This document shows, in pieces, positions 1-6,639 of a stretch of 6,660 nt of DNA (position 1 is its first letter; each line of letters starts with the position of its first letter). The stretch comes from Coriobacteriia bacterium (lineage in GTDB: Bacteria > Actinomycetota > Coriobacteriia > Coriobacteriales > UBA8131). Location of the stretch: the NCBI GenBank assembly GCA_009781525.1, contig WQXZ01000098.1:1-6660 (forward strand). Direction: 5' to 3'. The position numbers and the translations under genes are program-made. Below the pieces are notes generated by a model. It was not told where the DNA came from. It saw only the letters and a program-made list of their open reading frames with translations, and searched no databases.

Positions 1-36
1 CCTGATTGTTTGCATTGCTTCGTTGTAGCGATTCAT
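1..36 (-). CDS. 5' end of the next downstream gene (partial; possibly folC)
   Basis: Only the first 12 codons are inside the window, reading MNRYNEAMQTIR from an ATG at 36; the gene continues past the left edge. The start is well supported by an AGGGGTGA ribosome binding site immediately upstream. It begins 37 nt after the valS stop with no terminator hairpin between, so it is probably co-transcribed with valS. In many Gram-positive bacteria valS is followed by folC (folylpolyglutamate/dihydrofolate synthase), whose N-terminus often has a Tyr-x-Glu-Ala pattern like the one here. Identification as folC rests on gene order and a very short match, so it is a guess; that a gene starts here is much surer. 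Confidence 0.55.
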   Translation of the reverse strand, partial: MNRYNEAMQTIR

Positions 37-37
37 T

Positions 38-45
38 TCACCCCT
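38..45 (-). promoter_or_regulatory. Ribosome binding site of the gene starting at 36
   Basis: The minus strand reads AGGGGTGA, then one A, then ATG. It matches the 3' part of the AAGGAGGTGA consensus with one mismatch and has a slightly short but workable spacing. It is the strongest Shine-Dalgarno sequence in the window and is the main evidence that a coding region begins at 36. Confidence 0.65.
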
Positions 46-73
46 ATTCGTAGAATTGATTTACCTTACTATT

Positions 74-2773
74 TTACTGCAACTCCATGATTTTGGCTTG
101 TAGACCAACGTTTTCACTGATCAGTCGCTCCAGGTCGTCGCGTGACTTCTGCACAACATCGGCAGCTGCTTTCGTGATAAAGCCTTCATTGTTCAGCTTA
201 TTCTGGAGGCGCTCGATTTCTTTTTTGCGAGCCTCGAACTCTTTAACCAAGCGCGTACGCTCTGCGTCAAAGTCAATCAGCCCCGCCAGAACAATGTGTA
301 TCTCAAGGCCGTCAGCTAGAACCATCACAGATTGCTCTGGCTTCACTACATCGATACCGATAGAAATATCCAGGTAGTTTGCCATCGCATTGAGCTGATT
401 GGAGAGTTTATCCAGAATTATGACATCCTCAGCGGCGTTTTGCCCGGTCGCGTTGATGACTACCGGCAAAGCCGTTCGCGGGGATATCTGATAGCGTGCC
501 CTGGTCGAGCGTAGCGCAGTTACCACTGCTATAAGCAGGTCGATTGAGCGCTCTGCTTGAGCGTCAGCGTAGATAGCCAGGTCTTCGGTCTTTGGCCAAT
601 CAGCAACAACAAGAGAGGGAATCTGGTCGCCATGCGGTAGTCGAAGCCAAATATCCTCGGTAATAAACGGCATGCTGGGGTGTAACAGACGCAGTGCAAT
701 GTCGAGTACATAGACCAGATTCTTCTGTGTTGAACGACGAGTGGCTGGGTCTGCGAGCTGCGATTTTGCGAACTCGATGTACCAGTCGCAGAATTCGTTC
801 CAGAAAAAACTATAGAGCGCCCTGGATTGCGCACCGAACTCAAAATGGTTCTGCTCATCGTTTAAGAACTCTGTCAGTGTCGCCAGCTTTGAGAGTATAT
901 TACTGTCTGCAGCAGTTACCGGTTCCGGTATCACCCTGTCTCCATCATTGTCAAAATCATCCAGGTTCATGAAAACAAATCGGGAAGCATTGAATATTTT
1001 AGTGGTGAAATTGCGATACACATCCAGTTTGTCTTGATCGAATTTAATGTCTTGGATGCCTGTAACCTGAGCTGCAAGCCCGAAGCGCATGACATCAGCA
1101 CCAAACAGATCAATCAGGTCTGTAGGATCAACTCCGTTTCCGCGGGACTTGCTCATGATGTTACCGAAGCGATCCAGTACTGTCGGGTGCAAAAACACGT
1201 CAGTGAATGGCACTGTATTGTCAAGGAAGTACATTGAGCTCATAATCATCCTGGCAACCCAGAGAAAAATGATATCGCGAGCAGTAGAGAGAACCTGAGT
1301 CGGATAATTTCTGCTAAGCTCTTCCATTGCGTTCGGATCATCAGGCCAACCCACTGTGGCAAAGGGCCATAGCTGCGAACTGAACCAGGTGTCTAAAACA
1401 TCCTCGTCTTGCCTGACGGTAGCCCCGCAAGCAGGGCAGATCTCGATATCTTGCTCAGAAGCATCAACCCAGCCGCAGTCGTCACAATAAAAAACAGGGA
1501 TACGATGCCCCCACCAAAGCTGACGAGAGATGCACCAGTCACGGATGTTATCCATCCAATGGAAGTAGACCTTCTGCCAGCGCGCTGGGTGAAAACTGAT
1601 TCTTCCATCTTTTGCAGCTTCGATTGCTGGAGCAGCCAGCTGCTGCATTGATACAAACCACTGCTCTGATGCCCATGGCTCGATAATGGTGTCGCAGCGA
1701 TAACAGCAACCAACAGAATGACTGTACTCGTCGATATGATCTATCAGACCGAGGTCCTCCAAGGCAGCAACCACTGCTTCGCGGGCGTCGTCACGTGATA
1801 AGCCAGCAAACCTACCACCAGTTTCATTAACGACAGCCTCGGGAGTAAAAATGTTTATCTGCTCAAGATTATGCTTTTGCCCTAGCTCGAAGTCGTTAGG
1901 ATCATGTGCTGGCGTTACCTTTACAGCCCCTGTACCGAACTCGCTGTCAACAAATTCGTCAGCGACAATCGGAACGATGCGGTCGGTCAGGGGTAGCCGC
2001 ACCTGTGCGCCGGCTTTCAGTAAGGCACTGTAGCGCGGATCATCCGGATTCACAGCAACACCGCTGTCCCCTAGCATTGTCTCAGGGCGGGTCGTTGCAA
2101 CCACAACGTATGAGATATTATCCACAGGCTCTAACAGCGGATAGCGGATGTACCAGAGGTGGGTGTCCCGGTCGATATGATTGACCTCGTCGTCAGCCAG
2201 TGCTGTAGTACAGCGAGGGCACCAGTTAATGATGCGCAGTCCGCGATAGACCAAGCCGGCGTGGTACCAGTCTACAAAGACCTTGCGGATGGCGCGGTTG
2301 TATCCCTCGTCCATCGTGAACTGCTCGGCTTCGTAGTCGCAGCTGCAGCCCATCAACTTGAGTTGCTCGATAATCGTTCTGCCGTACAGCTCACGCCATT
2401 CCCAACAAGCCTCGACAAACGCCTCGCGTCCAAGGTCGAAACGGGTCAAGCCCTCACTGGCCAGCTTTGCTTCGACGCGGTTCTGCGTGGCAATGCCTGC
2501 GTGGTCGGTGCCAGTGATCCAGCGGGTCGGACGCTTTTGCATGCGCGCCTTGCGTATTTGCATATCCTGCAAAGAATTATTTAAAGCGTGACCCATATGC
2601 AGCAAGCCGGTTACGTTGGGCGGAGGAATGACAATTGTAAAAGGATCAAGAGACATGTCGGCATAACCTGCCGCATCTCGCCTGAAGTATCCTGCTTCTA
2701 ACCATTTGGAGAAAAGCGCTCCTTCGATTGCTTTTGGGTCATAGGTCTTTGCATTTTCTGGTGTATCAGTCAT
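74..2773 (-). CDS. valS: Valyl-tRNA synthetase (ValRS)
   Basis: Cytoplasmic class I aminoacyl-tRNA synthetase that charges tRNA-Val with valine using ATP and hydrolyses mischarged Thr-tRNA-Val. The 899-residue product is full length for the family. Visible motifs, numbered from the chosen start: PPPNVTG followed by HMGH (59-62, the HIGH motif), GTDHAGIATQ (88-97), the editing-domain TTRPET (227-232) and AHDPND (289-294), DVLDTWFSS, and IMSKS (539-543), a KMSKS variant lacking the first lysine. Cysteine pairs CPRC (185-188), CYRC (357-360) and C430/C433 with C446/C449 look like zinc knuckles seen in the clostridial/actinobacterial type. The C-terminal ~65 residues form the usual tRNA-binding coiled coil. 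The ATG at 2773 was chosen because AAAAGGG lies 6 nt upstream and the preceding gene stops at 2808. The frame stays open to a TTG at 2839, but that start would overlap permease 2 and has no visible Shine-Dalgarno. Confidence 0.97.
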   Translation of the reverse strand: MTDTPENAKTYDPKAIEGALFSKWLEAGYFRRDAAGYADMSLDPFTIVIPPPNVTGLLHMGHALNNSLQDMQIRKARMQKRPTRWITGTDHAGIATQNRVEAKLASEGLTRFDLGREAFVEACWEWRELYGRTIIEQLKLMGCSCDYEAEQFTMDEGYNRAIRKVFVDWYHAGLVYRGLRIINWCPRCTTALADDEVNHIDRDTHLWYIRYPLLEPVDNISYVVVATTRPETMLGDSGVAVNPDDPRYSALLKAGAQVRLPLTDRIVPIVADEFVDSEFGTGAVKVTPAHDPNDFELGQKHNLEQINIFTPEAVVNETGGRFAGLSRDDAREAVVAALEDLGLIDHIDEYSHSVGCCYRCDTIIEPWASEQWFVSMQQLAAPAIEAAKDGRISFHPARWQKVYFHWMDNIRDWCISRQLWWGHRIPVFYCDDCGWVDASEQDIEICPACGATVRQDEDVLDTWFSSQLWPFATVGWPDDPNAMEELSRNYPTQVLSTARDIIFLWVARMIMSSMYFLDNTVPFTDVFLHPTVLDRFGNIMSKSRGNGVDPTDLIDLFGADVMRFGLAAQVTGIQDIKFDQDKLDVYRNFTTKIFNASRFVFMNLDDFDNDGDRVIPEPVTAADSNILSKLATLTEFLNDEQNHFEFGAQSRALYSFFWNEFCDWYIEFAKSQLADPATRRSTQKNLVYVLDIALRLLHPSMPFITEDIWLRLPHGDQIPSLVVADWPKTEDLAIYADAQAERSIDLLIAVVTALRSTRARYQISPRTALPVVINATGQNAAEDVIILDKLSNQLNAMANYLDISIGIDVVKPEQSVMVLADGLEIHIVLAGLIDFDAERTRLVKEFEARKKEIERLQNKLNNEGFITKAAADVVQKSRDDLERLISENVGLQAKIMELQ

Positions 2774-2779
2774 CAGTAG

Positions 2780-2786
2780 CCCTTTT
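2780..2786 (-). promoter_or_regulatory. Ribosome binding site deciding the valS start
   Basis: The minus strand reads AAAAGGG, then 6 nt, then the ATG at 2773. This supports that ATG over in-frame upstream starts at 2800 (ATG), 2827 (ATG) and 2839 (TTG). The whole gap between permease 2 and valS is 34 nt, which excludes a T-box or other large leader directly in front of valS. Confidence 0.55.
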
Positions 2787-2807
2787 CTTTGTGGTTGCAT
2801 AAATATA

Positions 2808-3773
2808 TTAGCGTTGCCCCTGGTCATATGTTTGGCCAAGAGCTTTCGGCGGGCGATTATTTGCGGAGAAGTATATCAAAAGTATCAGTACTAATGCATA
2901 AGGTACGATCATCGCCAGGTCGAATACGGAGGCGTCCATGTCTAAAAGCAGCACTAGCTGGTAAGACGAAGCCCGGGCAAAACCGAATATCAGACAGGCA
3001 ATTGTGGTTTGAGCGATCTTCCAGTTGCCGAATATCATTGCGGCAATAGCCAGGAATCCTGCACCGAAATATATCGACGGACTGACATTGGTGCTGATCG
3101 AATAGGCAAAGCACATACCACCAACACCGGCAAGCGCGCCAGAGACCATGATCGCGGATGTGCGCACCTTGGCAACCGAGATACCGGCAGCGTCTACCGC
3201 CTGAGGATTGTCGCCGCAGGCACGCAAATGCAGACCGTAGCGTGAGCGGTACAATACAAACCACGAGATCGCGACTATCCCAATCGCGATTATCTCAAAA
3301 GGATAGACGTTCGTGACAAAACCACCGATAACCGGAACGTTGGACAAGGCTGCTACCGTATAGCGGGGTGCGGTGCTCAGGAAAAACTTGTTTGAAGTCT
3401 CTGAGAAAAACGACGCGTTAACCTGTACGGTTAAAAATCCAGTCAGCGCCACAGCGGCAATATTCACCACTACCCCACTGATCACCTGGTTCGCTTTCAG
3501 GCGAATGCAGAGCAACGCGTGGATAAGTGCAAACATCGCTCCTCCGATGGTTGCAGCGAAAAAGCTTGCATAGAAGGCAACCGCAGACTCCATTGGCAGG
3601 TACTGGGTGATAATCTTGAAGCATAGCCCGCCAGTGAAAGCGCCAAAGCCAAGCAGCCCTTCCAACGCAAGGTTGGTTGTGCCAGAGCGTTCCGAGAAAA
3701 TGCCGCCCACTGCGATGACCAAAAGAGGCAGGGCGTAAGACAGCCCATTTATGATGATCTGATTGATTATCAC
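2808..3773 (-). CDS. BMP-type nucleoside ABC transporter, permease subunit 2 (NupQ/YufQ-like)
   Basis: A 321-residue integral membrane protein of the BPD_transp_2 (RbsC/LivH-like) superfamily, the smaller of the two membrane subunits of the importer. Family hallmarks are GGIFSERSGTTNLALEG (23-39) after the first membrane segment, KANQVISGVVVNI (93-105), and a cytoplasmic coupling segment RSRYGLHLRACGDNPQAVD continuing to AAGI (176-198) that should contact the ATPase. About eight to nine hydrophobic segments alternate with short loops; no signal peptide is seen. The start is GTG at 3773, 2 nt after the permease 1 stop, with GGGTGG 6 nt upstream. No other plausible start exists before Met61, and the ATG one base ahead of the GTG runs straight into TGA. 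The substrate is most likely purine and/or pyrimidine nucleosides by family; the sequence alone cannot say which. valS follows after 34 nt. Confidence 0.9.
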   Translation of the reverse strand: MIINQIIINGLSYALPLLVIAVGGIFSERSGTTNLALEGLLGFGAFTGGLCFKIITQYLPMESAVAFYASFFAATIGGAMFALIHALLCIRLKANQVISGVVVNIAAVALTGFLTVQVNASFFSETSNKFFLSTAPRYTVAALSNVPVIGGFVTNVYPFEIIAIGIVAISWFVLYRSRYGLHLRACGDNPQAVDAAGISVAKVRTSAIMVSGALAGVGGMCFAYSISTNVSPSIYFGAGFLAIAAMIFGNWKIAQTTIACLIFGFARASSYQLVLLLDMDASVFDLAMIVPYALVLILLIYFSANNRPPKALGQTYDQGQR

Positions 3774-3775
3774 AT

Positions 3776-5077
3776 CTAGCCACCCAGGTCGCGTTCGGAG
3801 GTTTTATCCAGAGTTTTCAGAGGCTCTACTGGCGGGGTGGAGGGCGTAGGTGCGGGTGCGGTGTCGTCAAGAGGCAGCTGGGGCGCTGGGGCACCGTCTC
3901 CGTCTTCACTCTCGTATTCGCCAGTCTCGAGCGCCTGGCTGCGTCGGTTGATCAGGTGGTTAAAGTATCCGCTCGAAGCGCTGAACAGCAGCACGATACC
4001 GATAAGCAGCGAGGCAATGTAAGTACTGATTCCAGACGTTGAGCTCATATAAATACTGCCGTAGTCAAAGCTGGTGATAAGCATCGATGAAAGCAGGCAC
4101 GCCAGCGGATCCGAGTTAGCCAGCATTGCCACAGCAATCGAGTCAAAGCCGACCCGAGTCAGCTCGTTCGGCATGATGCTGTTGAAGTATCCAAGATAAA
4201 AGGTGACCCCAGCCAATCCAGCGGCTGCTCCCGACAGCGCCATCGCAAGCATGATGGTGCGATTGGCGGATATGCCTGCATATTCAGCCGCACGACGGTT
4301 CAAGCCGACAGCGCGAATCTCAAAGCCCAGACTGGTTCGGTTGATAATGATATAGAAAGCCACCGCACAAAGCACCGCCAGCAAAAAGCAAAGCGGTATT
4401 CGGGTCTGTACCCCACCAACCTGCACATTCGTCAGAGTCAATCGCGATTCTGCCGACACAACAACAGACTGACGCGAAACCGGATCTATGTAGAACCGCT
4501 TAACGAAATAGCTGACCACATACTGCACGATATAGTTGAGCATTATTGTGGAGACAACCTCGTGTATGTTAAAGCGAACCTTCAGCCATCCGACAGCGAT
4601 TGCCAGCGCCGCTCCTGCGAAAACGCCTACCAACAGTACCAGTGGCTTGGCAGCAACTGCCCCAAGGGAGCTGTACCCGACAAAGACAGTCGCAAGAAAG
4701 CCAGACAGCAGCATCTGGCCAGATATACCGATGTTGAACAGTCCCGCCTTGAAGGCAATAGAAACAGCAATCGCTGCGAAAAGCATCGGCGTCATGGCAT
4801 CAAGAAAGCCCATAAAGTCGGTCAACATGCTTTTGCCACCTGCGTATCTGGGTTTTGGTAGCATTCCCGAACCTTGTAGCAACGAAGCAAAAACCGTTAG
4901 TGGGTTTTTGCCGATGATGATGATAATCAAGCTGATTGCCAGCAACGAAAGCAGTACCGCAAGACCTGCAATCACCATCGGTCTGGTGCGTTGATTATCA
5001 AGTATCCTGAACAGCAGGCTGTCATTTTGAGAGCGACTCCTGGAGGTGGTATTTGCCGTGGTCGATGGGCTAGTCAA
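3776..5077 (-). CDS. BMP-type nucleoside ABC transporter, permease subunit 1 (NupP/YufP-like) with long C-terminal tail
   Basis: A 433-residue integral membrane protein of the BPD_transp_2 superfamily, partner of the permease encoded next. An arginine-bearing N-terminus (about 1-33) precedes the first membrane helix (about 34-55, with five consecutive Ile), implying a cytoplasmic N-terminus. Family motifs are GLFNIGISGQM (112-122), NIHEVVSTIMLNYI (170-183), and a coupling segment beginning TSLGFEIRAVGLNRRAAEYA and ending GI (248-269). Homologues are, from memory, about 350-370 residues. The excess here is mainly a hydrophilic tail (about 378-433) that is first acidic (EYESEDGDG) and then Pro/Ala-rich, following a positive-inside NRR, so probably cytoplasmic and disordered. 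The start is TTG at 5077, overlapping the ATPase stop by 8 nt, with GGGGG 6 nt upstream. The next in-frame Met is residue 34, inside the first helix and without a Shine-Dalgarno, so TTG is preferred. Confidence 0.9.
   Translation of the reverse strand: MTSPSTTANTTSRSRSQNDSLLFRILDNQRTRPMVIAGLAVLLSLLAISLIIIIIGKNPLTVFASLLQGSGMLPKPRYAGGKSMLTDFMGFLDAMTPMLFAAIAVSIAFKAGLFNIGISGQMLLSGFLATVFVGYSSLGAVAAKPLVLLVGVFAGAALAIAVGWLKVRFNIHEVVSTIMLNYIVQYVVSYFVKRFYIDPVSRQSVVVSAESRLTLTNVQVGGVQTRIPLCFLLAVLCAVAFYIIINRTSLGFEIRAVGLNRRAAEYAGISANRTIMLAMALSGAAAGLAGVTFYLGYFNSIMPNELTRVGFDSIAVAMLANSDPLACLLSSMLITSFDYGSIYMSSTSGISTYIASLLIGIVLLFSASSGYFNHLINRRSQALETGEYESEDGDGAPAPQLPLDDTAPAPTPSTPPVEPLKTLDKTSERDLGG
3780..3785 (-). 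promoter_or_regulatory. Ribosome binding site for the GTG start of permease 2
   Basis: The minus strand reads GGGTGG, then CTAGAT, then GTG. The site lies within the last codons of permease 1, next to its TAG stop, which suits re-initiation by ribosomes finishing permease 1. It supports GTG at 3773 as the start of permease 2. Confidence 0.5.
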
Positions 5078-6605
5078 AGCGAACCCCCATCATATATTCA
5101 CCCAGCTCCTCCAAAGTAACATCCTGCGCAGGGCTGACTTTCGTGATTCTGCCGTTGTAGATCACCCCGATAGTGTCAGCCACTGCCATGACTTCATCCA
5201 AGTCGAGCGAGATCAACAGAATGGCTTTGCCTTTATCCCGCTCATCGACAATGCGCTGGCGAATCGCCAGTGTCGCGCCGATGTCAAGCCCGCGTGTGGG
5301 CTGTACGAAAATCACCAGGTCAGCATCTGCGTCGATTTCGCGTGCTACCAACAGCTTCTGTTGGTTTCCGCCGCTCATCGAGCGAACCACTGTTGAAGAA
5401 CCTTGAGCGCAGCGTATGTCATAACGAACAATAATATCGTCGGCATGACTTATGCTGGCTAATGGCTGCAGAAAAGCACCTGTAGCGTAAGGTTCCTGGT
5501 AATGTGTTTTGGCGATCAGATTCTCAGCGATATTCATGTCAAGCAGCAAACCAACATCCTGACGGTCTTCAGGAATATAAGCAAGACCTTGCTCGGTGCG
5601 CATCCGTACACTGGCTGACGACATATCATTGCCGTTAATGTGAACTTCTCCACTGTGAGATAAAAGGCCTGCCAGAGCGTCGGCAAGTTCCATTTGGCCG
5701 TTGCCGGCAACTCCCGCCAGAGCAAACACCTCGCCGGCATGCACGCTAAAGCTGACAGCATCGAGCCTCAAGATATTTGCAGAGTCTTTTACCGACAGAC
5801 CGCTCACCTCCAGCACAGGCCGATTGAAGCTGGCTGGCTCTTTTTCAATTGCCATCGACAGCTCGCGGCCGACCATCAGGTTCGCCATCATCTGGGTGGA
5901 TGTAGTCGCGACATCATAAACGCCGATCAACTTGCCATGATTCATGATCGCGCAGCGCTCGGCAACCTGCTTGATCTCGTCGAGCTTGTGCGTGATCAGA
6001 ATAATGGTCTTGCCCGCATCGTGCAGGCGCACGATGATTTCAAGCAACCGCTCGATTTCTTGCGGAGTCAGCATCGCTGTCGGTTCGTCGAAAATCAGTA
6101 TCTCAGCATCGCGATAAAGCATCTTGAGAATCTCAACGCGTTGCTGTGAAGAGACATTCAGGTCTTCGATAATGTCGGTCGCGCTCAAGCCGAACCCGTA
6201 TTGATCAATCAGGTTCTGGATATCTTCATTTGCCCGCCTGATATCAACCATGGGGATAAAACCGAGCACTTGCCTGATCGGCTCGTTACCAATGATGATG
6301 TTTTCTGTAACCGTGTAGTCGCTAATCAGCTTGAAGTGCTGATGGACCATGCCGATATCGAGCTCAACCGCTCGTGCTGGATTGGTGATCTGCTCGGCTT
6401 GACCACGAAGTATGATTTCACCTTCATCTGGTTGGTACATGCCAAAAAGAATGCTGGCAAGGGTTGATTTGCCAGCTCCATTTTCACCCAACAGGGCAAA
6501 AATCTCACCGCGATGGATCTTCAGGGTAACATCGTCGTTGGCGACAACCCCTGGGAAACGCTTGGTGATATTTCGCATTTCGATGATGGTTTCTTGAGAC
6601 TGCAT
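5070..6605 (-). CDS. BMP-type nucleoside ABC transporter, tandem ATP-binding protein (NupO/YufO-like)
   Basis: A 511-residue cytoplasmic ATPase with two fused nucleotide-binding domains that drives the two permeases; length and layout match sugar/nucleoside importers of the RbsA/YufO type. Domain 1 (about 8-240): Walker A GENGAGKST (40-48), Q-loop Gln89, signature position LNVSS (149-153, degenerate; usually LSVGQ), Walker B ILIFDEP (169-175), H-loop His206. Domain 2 (about 264-505): degenerate P-loop GVAGNGQ (298-304) without the lysine, IPEDR (344-348), canonical signature MSGGNQQK (410-417), and FVQPTRGLD (433-441) with Gln in place of the catalytic Glu. The domain 2 changes are normal for this family; the domain 1 signature change is not. 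The ATG at 6605 is the first start after an in-frame stop at 6624-6626; its Shine-Dalgarno is weak, and Met10 (6578) is an alternative. The gene overlaps permease 1 by 8 nt. Confidence 0.95.
   Translation of the reverse strand: MQSQETIIEMRNITKRFPGVVANDDVTLKIHRGEIFALLGENGAGKSTLASILFGMYQPDEGEIILRGQAEQITNPARAVELDIGMVHQHFKLISDYTVTENIIIGNEPIRQVLGFIPMVDIRRANEDIQNLIDQYGFGLSATDIIEDLNVSSQQRVEILKMLYRDAEILIFDEPTAMLTPQEIERLLEIIVRLHDAGKTIILITHKLDEIKQVAERCAIMNHGKLIGVYDVATTSTQMMANLMVGRELSMAIEKEPASFNRPVLEVSGLSVKDSANILRLDAVSFSVHAGEVFALAGVAGNGQMELADALAGLLSHSGEVHINGNDMSSASVRMRTEQGLAYIPEDRQDVGLLLDMNIAENLIAKTHYQEPYATGAFLQPLASISHADDIIVRYDIRCAQGSSTVVRSMSGGNQQKLLVAREIDADADLVIFVQPTRGLDIGATLAIRQRIVDERDKGKAILLISLDLDEVMAVADTIGVIYNGRITKVSPAQDVTLEELGEYMMGVRFD
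5084..5088 (-). promoter_or_regulatory. Ribosome binding site for the TTG start of permease 1
   Basis: The minus strand reads GGGGG, then TTCGCT, then TTG. The G-run lies in the last codons of the ATPase gene, and the start overlaps its stop (TTGACTAG), an arrangement typical of translational coupling. It is one mismatch from GGAGG and is the main support for the TTG start. Confidence 0.5.
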
Positions 6606-6639
6606 GATGCTATCTTGCTTGCCTTAGCGATTATGCTCC

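Noticed and set aside
37..73. Possible terminator after valS
   Set aside because: No stem-loop followed by a T-run on the minus strand; the gap instead holds the ribosome binding site of the next gene.
2159..2584. Plus-strand open frame of 141 codons
   Set aside because: It lies wholly antisense to valS, has no recognisable domain and no clear ribosome binding site; the valS reading frame explains the conservation here.
2805..2810. TAATAT as a -10 promoter element for valS
   Set aside because: No acceptable -35 hexamer 16-18 nt upstream, and the bases include the permease 2 stop codon; kept only as a possibility in the valS linkage finding.
2774..2839. 22-residue N-terminal extension of ValRS from a TTG at 2839
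   Set aside because: It would overlap the 3' end of permease 2 and lacks a Shine-Dalgarno sequence, whereas the ATG at 2773 has AAAAGGG at good spacing and gives a normal ValRS N-terminus.
4913..4927. GAT trinucleotide run (microsatellite-like)
   Set aside because: Only about four repeats, encoding an Ile run in the first membrane helix of permease 1; expected in a hydrophobic helix and not evidence of phase variation.
4536..4994. Plus-strand open frame of 152 codons
   Set aside because: Antisense to the membrane helices of permease 1; its Ser/Thr/Ala/Pro-rich composition is what the complement of hydrophobic codons gives.
5694..6149. Plus-strand open frame of 151 codons
   Set aside because: Antisense to the ATPase gene across conserved ABC motifs; no family resemblance of its own.
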